64,000 bases of DNA from Branchinecta lynchi. Taxonomy: Eukaryota; Arthropoda; Branchiopoda; Anostraca; Branchinectidae. A program made the translations under genes and the position numbers. A model generated the notes under the pieces. It saw only the letters and a list, made by a program, of their open reading frames with translations. It did no database searches and was not told the origin of the DNA. Location of the stretch: positions 15,580,030 to 15,644,029 of the forward strand of contig JAKZAP010000016.1 in the NCBI GenBank assembly GCA_023053575.1, read 5' to 3'. Positions 1 to 11,213 of this stretch are shown piece after piece (the first letter of the stretch is position 1; every line of letters starts with the position of its first letter).

Positions 1-430
1 TTGACTTGGGACTTTGCCAGTTAGAAGCACAAATGTGGCTAAAGTTAACTACCAGTCAGCCAAAGTAGGTAATTAATGGCCTCTGAAACCACCTGAATAG
101 ATATTTTTGATCTATTCTACCATTTAGCTTAAAATTACACTGTTCGCATTTCAGTTAGCCTACTGTTCAAATAAACATACCTCTAGTGTAGTCATGTTGG
201 GAGACGGGCGTAAAGAACTGAGGAAAAGAGCCGATCTTAAATTGGCAAGTTTCGCCAAAGCTAATTGTTATAACGAGTCAGCGGACAAAGTCAGCAGTTT
301 TATAACATTTACATAAATATGCGTAATTTAAATAGATCTCAGACAACACGCTATCTGTTGACGTTACAGACAAATAGCGTTATATGCCCGTGTTGCGTTT
401 CTGGTAACCATAACACTAAATACAGTTTCC
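1..430. other. no recognisable feature
   Basis: AT-rich sequence at the left edge, presumably within or beyond the 3' part of the alpha-tubulin gene. No tubulin coding similarity and no clear repeat boundaries seen. Confidence 0.5.
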
Positions 431-750
431 GTCCGTGGCCGAGTGGTTAGCGCGCCGGACTCGCAAGTGAAGGGTCGCTTGTTCGAGTCTCGGTAGTGCC
501 TACTGTTTGGTTTGGGACGGGGGTTAGCGGCGTTACCCTGTAAAACAAGCCAAAATACACCCCGCTTCAAATGGGTACCTGGAGAAATCCGGGGAAGGTG
601 ACAGGATGGGTGTGTGAAAGCACAGGATGGCTGCCCCCCCCCCCACCCATTGCACTTCCTGGCTGAGGGCCGAGAGTCGGAGATCAGTACCGCCAGCTTG
701 TCCTGTCAAGGCTAGTGCTGATACCTTTACCTTTACCTTTTACCTTACAC
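431..750 (+). mobile_element. tRNA-derived SINE with (CTTTAC)n tail
   Basis: The head carries RNA polymerase III promoter boxes: a perfect box A, TGGCCGAGTGG, at 436-446 and a near-consensus box B, TGTTCGAGTCT, at 480-490. The cloverleaf is degenerate, so this is not a working tRNA gene. A tRNA-unrelated body follows, with a C-run at 633-646, and the element ends in acctttacctttacctttta at about 722-745. Such short tandem tails are typical of SINE 3' ends copied by a partner LINE. Orientation is plus, opposite to the tubulin gene. Confidence 0.75.
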
Positions 751-1371
751 AGTTTGCATTGTTACTTTTGGTGAAAAATTGACGCTTTTGACATGATTTA
801 CTATTTCCTGTATGTAACGTTCCGCGAGTACCCCTAATCTAGCATGTCTACGATCTATAAATACATACTGAATCCTAACCTGAAGTTGATTTTCTCATCG
901 GACTCTGAAAATCGAAAAAATCCAAATATTTGCTTAAAGTTTGAGTAAAACCCAACTTATTTTAGATCCTGAATTCGAACATACTAAATTAATTTGACTA
1001 TTCTAAGAAATTTTTATTTTTTGTTCTGACGTCATCTGACGTTCAGAATATGTACTGCTTCCGTCGACAAGTCAAAATTCGTCCAGCTGCTGTGAATTTG
1101 AATTGAATAGCTAACAGAGGGAAGCTTATGATCACGGAGCACATAATCAAGGAGAGAGATAAGGGCGTCTGAGGACTAAAACTAAAATATTTGAGCATAG
1201 AGGTGCGACAAGTCCGTCAGAAAATGTTCATTGATAAAATCGATTCGTCGGAAACAGTGAAGTGACGAAATAACACGTTTTCATCGGGCCTTCAAGCCTA
1301 TTTTAGTGAATAGATGATAGATAACTGGACTGTCGTATCTCGGTCCTTTTGTTTAAACTTTAAGCAAATTT
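751..1371. other. no recognisable feature
   Basis: AT-rich, no coding similarity, no clear inverted or tandem repeats. Confidence 0.4.
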
Positions 1372-1880
1372 CGCTACACTGGAATGAAACTATCCTACGT
1401 CCAAATGGGCTACGATTGAAACTATCCTACGTCCAAATGGGCTACGATTGAAACTATCCTATGTCCAAAAATGGAAAAAATGGTTTAGTAGTCTATCTTG
1501 TGCGAAATTGTGTGCTGAATCCGAATTTGCAGTCAGAATTGGCACCACGCCGCTAGATGTCTCCCAAATCGTCTTTTTCTTTCTTTTCCTATGTTGCAAA
1601 GTTGCTTTTATCACGCCGTGAAACTATTCTATGTCCTTATTTGGACTTGGGATTGTTTCAAGCAGTAGATTTTGATGAGCTGAAGGACATAGGATAGTTT
1701 GTTTGGACTTAAGATATTGCCATTCTAAAGTATAATAAAATAATGTTAAAAACTTCAAATAGCTCTCCTGAAAAGTAGCTGTTTTGGACATAGAATAGTT
1801 TCAATCGGAGCACATTTGGAGGTAGGATAGTTTCAATCGGAGCCCATTTGGACGTAGGATAGTTTCATTCCAGTGTAGCG
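1372..1880. mobile_element. MITE with about 65-bp terminal inverted repeats
   Basis: The left end CGCTACACTGGAATGAAACT is the reverse complement of the right end ..AGTTTCATTCCAGTGTAGCG. Inside each arm the unit GAAACTATCCTACGTCCAAA recurs (three times on the left, two to three on the right), so the arms are arrays of a roughly 33-bp word. Flanks share ATTT on both sides, a possible short target duplication. No open frame, hence non-autonomous. Superfamily not determined. Confidence 0.8.
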
Positions 1881-2545
1881 ATTTGTTGTCCGGAATCGGA
1901 TACAGTGTAAAACAGTGTAAAAAACACACTGCATCAATGTTAGGTCTGTGTATGCGGTTAAGCAGATACAAGCGACGAACTTGTTCGATCAGAATATTTG
2001 AGAGTTTTCGACCAGCATTGTTCCGGTCGTAGCATGGCTAATATGCGTATGGGGTCCGGTGAAAATCTACAAGACCCGACGGACTAGGTGAATAAGTCCA
2101 ATAAATGTTTAGTTTTGGGATTCTATCGATACCTTTGGTCTTGTTTATGCTATAATCTAAATGATGTCACTGACTATTGTAATGCGGTGGTGGTTCCACA
2201 TCAGTGCGGTATCAACAAACCAGGCAACATATTTGTCTTTTCGACTGGAAATAATGGCGAGTGGCCATTTGAAAGAGTTGCAAAATAACGGGAAGAAACC
2301 CTCACAAACTCTCAGCCATAAAACAAAGTTTTACAGGTTAGTAATCGACGTTTTTGCCAAGCTGGCGCACTAGTATCATATAACGCTTAGACCGAACATT
2401 TTTGAAAATAAGGAAGCTGGGAGATAAATTCAAAATTTTGACCGAATTTATCAACTAAGATGGCTCCAGTGTACGGCCCGCGACCAACTGGCAAAAATCG
2501 AAGGTGGCACACACCGAGTATCGTTCACGTAGCCTACGTGAAAAA
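1881..2545. other. no recognisable feature
   Basis: Two overlapping 60-70 codon open frames exist at 2088-2373 but show no family resemblance and are probably chance. Confidence 0.4.
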
Positions 2546-2905
2546 AAATCTTAGTCTTCGAGAAACTACAAAAGGTATTCGAGAAAACGTGAGAAGTATT
2601 CGAGAATGTGTTAAGAATCTTTGACATTTAAACGGAAATTAGGTATTCGAGAATGACGTAAATGTATTCGAGAATGACAAAAATGTATTCCAGAATTTGT
2701 ATTTTTTAAATTATCGAAGGTATTTTTGTCATTCTCTAATACATTTATGTCATTCTCAAGTTCCTTATTTCAATTTAAATGTCAAACACATATTATAAAT
2801 TCTCGAATACTTTTTTCTTTCTCGAATACTTTTTGTGATTTCTCGAAGACCTACAAAAATCTTGAAAACTTTTCGTCGATTCTCGAATACCAACACGGAT
2901 TCCTC
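2546..2905. repeat. imperfect palindrome built from a TATTCGAGAA word
   Basis: The left half (2546-2700) carries GTATTCGAGAA at least five times; the right half (2715-2905) carries its complement TTCTCGAATAC at matching distances, so the two halves pair over about 150 bp. Two further words lie at 3310-3345. It behaves like a fold-back MITE whose arms are arrays of one 11-bp motif. Confidence 0.75.
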
Positions 2906-3359
2906 GAACACATGTGAAGGACCTGTCTTGGCTACAATACTAGCGCAACCTACTTCCATATGCACTCCATATATTTCTAAACCCGGACCCCTATTTCGTA
3001 AGATACATTGTAACCCCTCTAAAAAAATAACGCTGATTCTCTCACTTGCGTGTTTTGCTACCTTCGATCTGTATCACGGTATCGACGGCTGTCGGCGAGA
3101 AGCTGTCTGCGAGAAGTTTTCCATCAGAAAAACCGGTTATGTAAATTGTTTCCCTAGTTTCACTATAAGTCAATGGGTCTCAGAAAAGGCTTAAAACAGC
3201 CAAAGTCCTGGGTTATTTATTGAAAGCACAGCCTAGTTTTAAAGTATTCAAATATTTAAATCTACTTCAAGTTGAAGAGGAAACAGTGCGAGGGGTCCTT
3301 TAAGGGATTCTCAAATACATTTCCGGGATTCTCTAATACATTTTCGAAGCAATTTAGCC

Positions 3360-3415
3360 TGAAAGGTCATGAGAATTTCCAGTCAAGTGCACTAACCACT
3401 CGACCAAGACGGACA
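3360..3415 (-). mobile_element. 5' head fragment of a tRNA-derived SINE
   Basis: On the minus strand 3396-3406 reads TGGTCGAGTGG (box A consensus) followed by TTAGTGCACTTGACTGGAAA, like the D-arm and anticodon region of a serine/leucine-type tRNA. No box B follows, so it is truncated. It lies 46 bp beyond the exon 4 donor. Confidence 0.55.
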
Positions 3416-3461
3416 AGTGTGTTCTGTGTCTTCCAATGGTAGGATTAAAGGGGCTGCTTAC

Positions 3462-3598
3462 TTGAGGTGCTGGGTAAATGGCAAACTCTAGTTTTGATTT
3501 CTTCCCATAATCCACCGACAGACGTTCCATCAGCAGGGAGGTAAAGCCGGAGCCAGTACCCCCTCCGAAGGAGTGGAAGATGAGGAAACCCTGAAGCC
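3462..3598 (-). CDS. alpha-tubulin exon 4 (residues 131-176)
   Basis: Encodes part of the GTP-binding core of alpha-tubulin, the subunit that pairs with beta-tubulin in microtubules. The translation runs GLQGFL.. through the tubulin signature FGGGTGSG (residues 141-148, the phosphate-binding T4 loop) to ..IYPAPQ176. On the minus strand the acceptor ttcag|GG and donor CAA|GTAAGC are canonical. The first base of the Gly131 codon comes from exon 3, and the exon ends in phase 0 after Gln176. No stop or frameshift is seen. Residues 177 to the C-terminus are not found between 1 and 3461, so the remaining exons lie beyond the left edge. Family assignment is certain; which alpha-tubulin paralogue cannot be decided from 46 residues. 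Confidence 0.96.
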
Positions 3599-4131
3599 CT
3601 GAAATGACATAAAAATGCTGTTTTAGACTATTCAAGAGGAAAGAGTACGTCCAGGATCGAAATTTTACAGAAGTAGGAACAAATTAAGTAAAATTGCAAT
3701 ACGTGTCTGGAGCCATCTGCGGCTCGTTTCAGCTTATCACGAGTTACGTGAAGACTCTGTTCGATGTATGTAGGTTGTATACACTGTCAGCTCATGACCA
3801 TATTAAGCAGTTTTAATCTTATAGTAACAGTTTAAACTATCTTAAACATACAGTTTCATTAAAAGATAACACTGAGAATGTCATGTAACATAAGCATGCT
3901 TCGCTCATAACTTTATCTGTAACGTTAACGTTCTGTAACGTTAATAATCATTAAAATGGCCAATTTAATCATCATCAAAGAAAATATATGCCTAACCTAA
4001 CCATGGTGAGCTCATGCTCTTTCCGTTGTAGACGTAGTATTCATCTACACGCATTCACAGCAAAAAGAGATGTAAATACACTATCTGCTAGAGTTTCTTA
4101 CGTCGATTCCTGTACCTCGCTTACCGACAAA

Positions 4132-4311
4132 CAATGCCGTATCCAGGGGGGGGGGGGGGTAGGGGGTTGCCCCCCCCCCCGAAACATACAAAAATAACGA
4201 TTAGTATAGGCTTTTCCCTCTGATCTGTGTGTTTTGTGTACTTTTTTGTCCGACCAGCAGGCAACCCCCCCCCCCCCCCCCCCCCGAAATAAAATCCTGA
4301 ATACGGGCCTG
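4132..4311. mobile_element. 180-bp hAT-like MITE with 8-bp target duplication
   Basis: The ends CAATGCCGTATCCAGG and CCTGAATACGGGCCTG are inverted repeats. Both sides are flanked by CCGACAAA (4124-4131 and 4312-4319), a perfect 8-bp target duplication, diagnostic of hAT-type insertion. Next to the ends lie G/C homopolymers (G run from 4145, 21 C at 4265-4285), inverted with respect to each other. Relatives at 15884-16089 and 19878-19995 share the gaaacatacaaaaata core. Confidence 0.88.
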
Positions 4312-4669
4312 CCGACAAAGCTATATACTTAGTGTAGTTGATTGTCACTATCGTGGGTTTCATGTAAATTGCTGTTGTCGTCGTTTGTGAACACACTTAG
4401 CTTAACCGACCCTGTTTAATAGTCTCTGGTCTGGTGTTTGGTCTCTGGTTTTTAGTCACCATTGTCCGGTTCTTCTCTTAAAACGCGTTTTTTTTGGTTC
4501 ACCGGTGAGTTAGCCAACTGGCTAACTCCTCGCTGAAGCCGGGCTCCCGAGCAGGTTCTGGTTAGTCCGCACCGGTGAGATAAAACCAGACACTGGTTAG
4601 TTCATAAACGGGTTATAAGATTAAGACTGGTGAGGAGTCACGGGTAGATGCAAAAACGGCTTACAAGAA

Positions 4670-5747
4670 CAAGACCAAAGGTTTCGATGGGATCCCAAAA
4701 ATCTAATATTTGATCCAGACAATTGGGTCTTGTCTTCACCAGGTCCAGTCTTCGCCCAGCTAATCGTCAGAGAGAACCAAGTTCAGATATACCTATATAA
4801 GCCATATCTATTTTGACGATACTGACCGAAACTTCCTGCTTTACTTCTGCCAAATTTCCGGTTTTGCCCGAATTCCGAGCGAACTACTAGTCCAGCAAAA
4901 AAAAAAGAAAATTCAGAAACGAATCCAGCGGATCTCTTTATCCCAGTAAAGAACATATCATCAACTTTAAATAAAACTTTGACTTGACAAAAATTCCGGT
5001 AAAAACCGGATTCCGGACTAATAATATGTCCGGGTAAAAAATTATTGTCCTACACAGACTTAGCGTCTCTTCTTACCCCTAAATCTGTCATCTAATCAAC
5101 TTCAAATAAAACTTTCGCTTTTAACAAACTTTCCGGTTTTGGCCGGATTCCTGGCGAACTTGTTGTCCGGTGAGAAAATGGTTTTCACCATTGTGTTCAG
5201 CATGTCTTCTTACCCCTTCATCGAACATTTAATCAACTTCAAATGAAACTTTTACTTATAACCAACTTTCCGGTTTTTGCCGGATTCCGGACGAACTAAT
5301 TGTCGGGCAAGAAAATGGTTTTCACCATCGTACTCAGCATGTCTTCTTACCCCTGAATGAAACATTTAATCAACTTCAAATGACACTTCTACTTTCACGA
5401 AACTTTCCGGTTTTTGCCGGATTCCAGACGAACTACTTGTCCGACAAGAAAATGATTTTCACCATCGTACTTAGCATGTCTTCTTACCCTGTAATCGACT
5501 ATCACATTAGCTGTTTAAAAATGTTTCGTTTGTCCCTTAATTTGAAACCCCTCCCCCACCCTCAAATATAGGGCTACATAGCCCATCTTGGAACTTGACC
5601 TGTACTTTGACCCAAAAGATCCTCCCACCAAGTTTCATTAAAAATATCTCATTGCCTTCGAGAGTTATCGTGCTTACAGACGGACAGACGGACATTTTTG
5701 CGATGTCATAGGTATCCCTCCACTTACGTTTTGGGATCCCAAAAACT
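4670..5747 (-). mobile_element. tandem-array element, family V, copy 1
   Basis: Starts at aagaccaaaggtttcgatgg with GGGATCCC nearby and ends at acgttttgggatcccaaaaa. The core has five units of about 137 bp, each with TCCGGTTTTTGCCGGATTCC, GAACTA-TTGTCCGG and CAGCATGTCTTCTTACCCC (near 4858, 4997, 5130, 5268, 5407). After the array comes a conserved end with agttatcgtgcttacagacggacagacggac and tttgcgatgtcataggtatccctccac. Non-coding. The minus strand is assigned by comparison with the copy at 13926, whose GGGATCCC end comes first. Confidence 0.8.
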
Positions 5748-5891
5748 AGAGACCACCGGTGAGAACTCCTGTGACAAAGAACGCAGCTAGTGTTCCCGAT
5801 GAGAGTAGAACCCAACCCCGTAACAGTCTGATAGCCACAGCCGTGACGTGTGTGAATATTCTGTTGCACCTGTGAAGTTTTGCTTTTCTTA

Positions 5892-6427
5892 CCCTTCGTT
5901 CACACTGCTGCTTTGTGTGCAACACGATTTTCTCTTTGATGTTCCGACGTGCGACAGAATCGCACGGACTTTCCCAGTACCACGTAGACGCAAATGGAAA
6001 ACGAAATTTTTCGACGAGATTATTCTGCAAAAGGACAAAGAAACCCTTGGGGAAACAGAGTATGAAGATGCTGGGAGATTACCCATCTGAATACCACCCA
6101 TCATCAGGAAATTTTCAGTCAAACCCCATATGTCATCTTGTTCAAACAAGTTAATACAAGTTTATTCAGAGGTATTTTGCATTCAGGCATCCTAGGATTA
6201 CAGTCAGACCAAGGTAGAGCAATTTTTAGTCTTAAAAATAAACTAGTCTTTGTTTTTTCTTTTCTTTCCCTCAAAAATCGCATGGGATATGTCGGAACAG
6301 TTGAAATATTTCAACGCATCCGACACTGCGACAAAACGCAAAGTTCTGCGTTGCTTGTCGCACGATTAGTGTCGTATGTCGCATGACGCAGAATTTTGTG
6401 CGAAATCGCAGCAGTGTGAACCACGGG
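5892..6427. mobile_element. MITE with GTTCACACTGCTGC terminal inverted repeats
   Basis: The left end CCCTTCGTTCACACTGCTGC and right end GCAGCAGTGTGAACCACGGG pair at 17 of 20 positions. The right half repeats words such as GCGACAAAACGC and TGTCGCA. A second family member's right half is at 57690-57805. No clear target duplication. Confidence 0.65.
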
Positions 6428-6465
6428 CTAGGGTATTTGGACTCGGCAGATGTGAAAATTCTCTC

Positions 6466-7999
6466 ATGGTGGGTTTACACACTGCGTAAAATCCGAGCGT
6501 ATTTTACGCACGTTTTCAGCTTGAAAAGATTTATGGCACTGTCTAGGGAACCGGGAGTCGTACTTTATGTCCTACGGGCTACGGAACCGGTAGTTCTCAC
6601 GGAAACCATACCATATGAGCTGCGATTCCGGGATCTGACGTCATTAACTAACGGAAACTTGTATGTGCTGGCTCCCATTCCGGTAGTGATTGGAAATAGC
6701 TCACGGAAACTTCATCGCACCAGCTTCTCGTCCGGTAGCCTCACGGAATTGTGTACTCAGAAGCTAGGGAGCCGGTAGTTGATACCGGAAACTGTATAAT
6801 TGGAGCTTCTGTTCCGGTAGTGTCTACGTGGAATATAAAACTCACGGAATAGTTTGGATGAGAGCTAGGATGCCGGGATTTTCACGGACTTAGAGAAAAT
6901 AACATGGGAAAAAATTCACTACCGGAACCCATATATTGAGAGCTAAGGTACCGGTAGAAACTACTATTTGCTTGAAAATGACCAGCTCACAGACACAGAT
7001 GGCTATGGGCTAGGGTTCCGGTAGTGATGAAAACAAAAAAAATTGAACTCACGTACCCATGTCAGTGCAGACTAGGAAACCGGAAGCAAATATTTTTAAC
7101 TAACGGAACCCAACTTCTGCTGGCTGGGGTTCCGGTAGGGCAAAAAAAAAAAAGATGTATAACTGGATTCAGTGAGCTATACCGGACTCAAAGTCCATAT
7201 TGACACCCGTCCATGAGTTTTTAATTTTATTTTTTGGCACTACCGGAACCGCAGCTCGCAAGAGCTGGGTTCCGTGAGTAAAAAATATTCGCTTCCGGTT
7301 TCCTAGTCTACACTGACATGGGTCCGTGAGTCCTATTTTTTTTATTGTCGTCACTACCGGAACCCTAGCCCATAGTCACCTGTGTCCGTGAGCTGGTCAT
7401 TTTCAAGCAAATAGTAGTTGCTACCGGTACCTTAGCTCTCAATATATGGGTCCCGGTAGTGAATTTTGTCCAATGTTATTTTCTCTAAGTCCGTGAAAAT
7501 CCCGGCATCCTAGCTCTCATCCAAACTATTCCGTGAGTTTTATATTCCACGTAGACACTACCGGAACAGAAGCTCCAATTATACAGTTTCCGGTATCAAC
7601 TACCGGCTCCCTAGCTTCTGGGTACACAATTCCGTGAGGCTACCGGACGAGAAGCTGGTGCGATGAAGTTTCCGTGAGCTATTTCCAATTACTACCGGAA
7701 CGGGAGCCAGCACGTACAAGTTTCCGTTAGTTAATGACGTCAGATCCCGGAATCGCAGCTCATATGGTTTGGTTTCCGTTAGAACTACCGGTTCCGCAGC
7801 CCGTAGGACATAGAGTACGACTCCCGGTTCCCTAGACAGTGCCAAGATTTATAGTAATACGGACGTATTAATATACAAAACGGACCGATTTCTTAAATAC
7901 GTCAGTATTGCTAGAAATGATTTCAAGCTCAAAACGTGCGTAAAATACGCTCAGATTTCAAAATACACTCGGATTTTACGCAGTGTGTAAATGGACCAT
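6466..7999. mobile_element. 1.5-kb fold-back element with about 700-bp arms
   Basis: The left arm (6466 to about 7150) and right arm (about 7236-7999) are inverted near-identical copies. The same 82-residue frame beginning MALSREPGVVLYVLR is open on plus from 6534 and on minus from 7845, with only four amino-acid differences. Ends are ATGGTGGGTTTACACACTGC and its near complement. Each arm is a string of about a dozen modules in which CCGGTAGT and TCACGGAA words alternate around AGCT. The open frames are probably a by-product of this repeat structure, not genes. The spacer is about 85 bp. Confidence 0.88.
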
Positions 8000-8168
8000 C
8001 AATGTCTAACTCTTCTTGCCTACGAAGAATCGCCGCGTGACTTGCGATGAGCCCAAAACGTCACCACAATAAACGCCATTGCTTGGTGTATACAGGATTT
8101 GAATCGTTTTTTGGGTAACGTTTCCCGTTCTTTCCGAAGTTCGCTGGCGGGTTTTGGAGTTAGTCATA

Positions 8169-8473
8169 GAGCGTGTTCCATCCTACTTGCCGTAGTTACT
8201 ACGCATGACGTCACGAATTCTGGCGTTTTGCCGTCAAGGCTGGAACGATTTTTCTATTTTCCAGCAGGATCTCACGCCAGGGGCGAATCCGACCAATCAC
8301 GTTCCAGAGATGCGTAGTTACTACGCTTACCACGCTCCCGAGCATGGTAAGCAAATAGTAACTATTAGTTACTATTCCGACAAGACTGGAACGGTCAGCG
8401 TAGTAACTTTTCGTGAGGATGGAACGGAAATAGTAACTAATAGTAACTATTGTTACGAGGGTGGAACACGCTC
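8169..8473. mobile_element. MITE with 16-bp ends and 3-bp target duplication, copy 1
   Basis: Ends are GAGCGTGTTCCATCCT and (G)AGGGTGGAACACGCTC, flanked by ATA on both sides. Internal words GTAGTTACTACGC, TAACTATTAGTTACTATT and CGTTCCAG are themselves inverted repeats, so the whole element folds. A second, inverted copy is at 20045-20297. A 3-bp duplication points to a PIF/Harbinger-like mover, but the target is not the usual TWA, so the superfamily is left open. Confidence 0.87.
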
Positions 8474-8749
8474 ATAAAGAGTATTATAGAATCGGAGAAG
8501 GCGACAATCGAACAAGAACCTGAAACGTGTTTTGCACCGCGCCCAACTCAGTCGTTTGCCTCTCATCCCGTTTTTGCTATCTTTGTTTTTTGCGAAACTT
8601 GGCTGTTTCCGTCACTACTTAGCGGAACGAAGAAACTCGATTGGATGCCAAGACCTTCGTTCTGCTCGCTTTTTTTTTAATAAAACTGTCTGGAAAGAGA
8701 ACGCAAGACAGGACAGCCGGACAAAACATGATGAAGATGCGTAAAAAGT

Positions 8750-9202
8750 AAAAAGGATACCTCAGTTTTATTCGAGGGATATTTTGGCCCTTTTTAGCAA
8801 GGGTTCTCTTCAGGCTCAAGCTAGAGAAACGAATCTGTGATCAAGGTTCAAGGTTTTTTTATTCTTACTTTAATAATACATAAACATTAACAATACTATA
8901 CTCTGCACTTAGAATTATTTCAGGGTTTGAACCGGAGAGAAGAAAAACATCGTATGGTTCAGACCCTTCCATAAAAGAAAATCAATAAAACGAAAGTCCG
9001 CGAAAAGTCCCCTCTATTTCACGATGAAGATGATGGTTTGTTACGCACTGGACAGGAGAAATAAATATTCCTTCAGTCCAAGCTGACTGCGAATCATATT
9101 TGATAGTGCAAAACGGATACGTCAGCTGAATTTTCAAGAAGGGCCGAAATATAGCTCCAATAAAATTCAGCCGACATATCCGTTTTGCACTATCAAATAC
9201 AG
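8750..9202. repeat. U-family hairpin repeats
   Basis: Copies of a recurrent sequence: TTTGAYAGTGCAAAACGGAT, then ACGTCAGCTGAATTTTAT, then a CTGAAGAG(A/G)ACCCTTG..AAGGGCCGAAATAT block, then CCAAGCTGACTGCGAATCAT. At 9062-9202 the AGTGCAAAACGGATACGTCAGC arm is answered by its complement, making a 140-bp palindrome. A minus-oriented piece occupies 8750-8830. Stretch 8830-9060 is otherwise featureless. Confidence 0.7.
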
Positions 9203-9250
9203 GAGAAATAGTGCTGCATAAAGAGGGAGAACTATTACACTACACTTTAT

Positions 9251-9402
9251 TCAAATAATGTTTACAACGGATATATGTCGGCTACGATTCTTCATCAGCG
9301 ATATTTCGGCCCTTTCTGGGGAAGGGTCCTCGTCAGGCTGTCAATCTTCTGGGTCATCGTCGGGGAAGGAAAAGTACATCCGTTGTAAACATTATTTGAA
9401 TC
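9251..9402. repeat. U-family palindrome
   Basis: CAAATAATGTTTACAACGGA (9251-9270) is repeated inverted as TCCGTTGTAAACATTATTTG (9383-9402). Inside, minus strand, is CTGACGAGGACCCTTCCCCA followed by AAAGGGCCGAAATATC, the conserved U core. 9403-9600 continues with an 'aatatttgcactacacttta' fragment. Confidence 0.7.
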
Positions 9403-10239
9403 GATGTTTCAATGGGCTCAAAGAATATTTGCACTACACTTTATTGAACGAGGCGAATGCGCAAGATAGAAAAATGTCAAGGTACTGGGCAATGGACGAT
9501 AAGTTCACACGAGAGGTAGGCGTAACAGAAGTGGGAAACCAAGGTCTGTTCCAACCAAAGAAGTCTACCGAACCGATAGACGTTTAGGAGGATACCAAAC
9601 ATTAACAATTGCTCTTCTAAGCCTTTCCGCTAACTTCAAATTCTTTCCGATTAATTTCACTTCTTCTGCTTCAATTTAAAAGGCTGTCGTTTCAATACAG
9701 CCTTAGATACTAAACCCTATTTTCCAGTGAAGTGCTAGAATCTACTTCCATTCGAAGCAGATCAATTTCTTTGCTCAGGTCAGGTTCTTTCAGGAAATTC
9801 TGCCGTTTAAAATACATTTTAAATGCTAAACTCTATTTCCCAGTTGAATACTCTAATTTGTCCCTATCAGAAGCACATCAGTTGGCATGTGTTTATTGGA
9901 CAAGCCGAGTTTGACCAGTAGACAAGCCCTCACAATGCACTCGCGTTTCAGACAATCCTGAGTTAGGCACGAGAGCTTTATAAAATTAGGCGACCCACAA
10001 TTCACTTAACTTCTGAGGTGGTCGGATGCTCCCTCACGTTTTAGCTAACGACGGAAATGTTTTTTTTTTATAAAAAGTTTTCTTGGTTGTTTTTCTCCGT
10101 CTTGCACAAGTGAGCTGTTGTCACATAAGACGGACTTTTGGTATATCCATAATGTATTTAAAGCTTTAGTTCATAATTAAAACTAAACATCACTCGTCTG
10201 ATCAACTTTTACTCATATACTATTATTACGAATATGTTG

Positions 10240-10320
10240 ACTGCTGCTTATAATAATAATTTATTGAGGCCCGCTGTACAACAAATGAAAGAGCGGAGTA
10301 ATAAAAGAACGAAAAATTAA
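10240..10320 (-). repeat. LINE-type 3' tail remnant (TTATTA) in reverse orientation
   Basis: taataataatttattgaggcccgctgtacaac, followed by agagcggagtaat, reads on the minus strand as an 'attactccgctct...' 3' end with an ATT-rich tail, resembling the tails listed at 23160 and 55320. Low information content. Confidence 0.4.
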
Positions 10321-10675
10321 TTACACAAAGAAAACGAATAACCATATGGACTTTGTAAGACTTATAGATAAGTTAGACGAGTCAACGGCGATTCCTATGT
10401 GTTTTTAGAAGCACAAGATCTAGCGCCACACTCTATGGTTTCGCACTTAGCGGCAGCATCGATGATATGGTACAACTTTTACTTTTGTACTATTTATAAT
10501 GAATATGTTGAATATTGTTTATGTTAAAGAATGAACTATTGAATCCTATGAACGCTGCTTCCCAAGCCTCTACGACCTGCTCTTTCTTATGCAAACAAAT
10601 ATTTTCACTAGTCTTATACCCAATCTGTCACCGGGCAGCTTATAATACAGGATAGGAGTTCGTTTTACAAGCTAA

Positions 10676-10725
10676 AGCCTGAAGAGGACCCTTGCCAAAA
10701 AGGGCCGAAATATCACTGAAGAATA
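10676..10725 (+). repeat. U-family core fragment
   Basis: Reads CCTGAAGAGGACCCTTGCCA followed by AAAAGGGCCGAAATATC, the conserved stem block of the U repeats, without the outer arms. Confidence 0.6.
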
Positions 10726-11188
10726 TCCTAGATGATCTTTTTAAGACAATTTTACATGTGACTTGGGGGACTTTCTCGTGACAACTTGTCCAACGCGGGC
10801 TTGTCTAGCGGGAATTCGTCAACAAATAATTGTCAAGTGATGTCTCTGTCTCGTTGGGCTCAACTCGTGCAAACTTGAGGCTTGTCAAACTTTGTCAATT
10901 ATACGCTCATCTCGTGGAAACTTGTCAAGCACAAGGCTTGTCTCCTGAAGACTTTTCAAATACTTGATACTTACTTATGTTATGATACTTATTTTATTAA
11001 TCAACACAATTCAACTCTTTACTATTTACATCTACTGCAATAATGGAAAAACCTACGTTTTTGCTGGCGTGCAGTAGTAAAGGTTAACTATTTTCTAAAC
11101 ATACCAACAAACAACATAATAAATAACTAATAAAAAAAAGAAAAAAGAAAAGAAGAGACCACAAAAAAAACAGACAAAAAAAAAACAG

Positions 11189-11213
11189 ACGGCTACCAAT
11201 GATAGGTAGCCGT
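11189..11213. other. perfect 9-bp stem hairpin
   Basis: ACGGCTACC-aatgata-GGTAGCCGT, preceded by runs of A. It resembles a rho-independent terminator in shape but lies in an animal intron, so no role is assigned. Confidence 0.5.

Noticed and set aside
431..505. Functional tRNA gene
   Set aside because: Box A and B are good, but acceptor and anticodon stems do not pair, and a SINE body with tandem tail follows.
6383..7845. Paralogous protein pair MALSREPGVVLYVLR..
   Set aside because: The two frames are the two arms of one palindrome, made of short repeated words; no start context, introns or family.
8750..9600. CRISPR-like array
   Set aside because: Repeats are inverted, irregularly spaced and homologous to dispersed U elements; no regular spacers.
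11189..11213. Rho-independent terminator
   Set aside because: Animal nuclear intron context; a hairpin after A-runs alone has no terminator meaning here.
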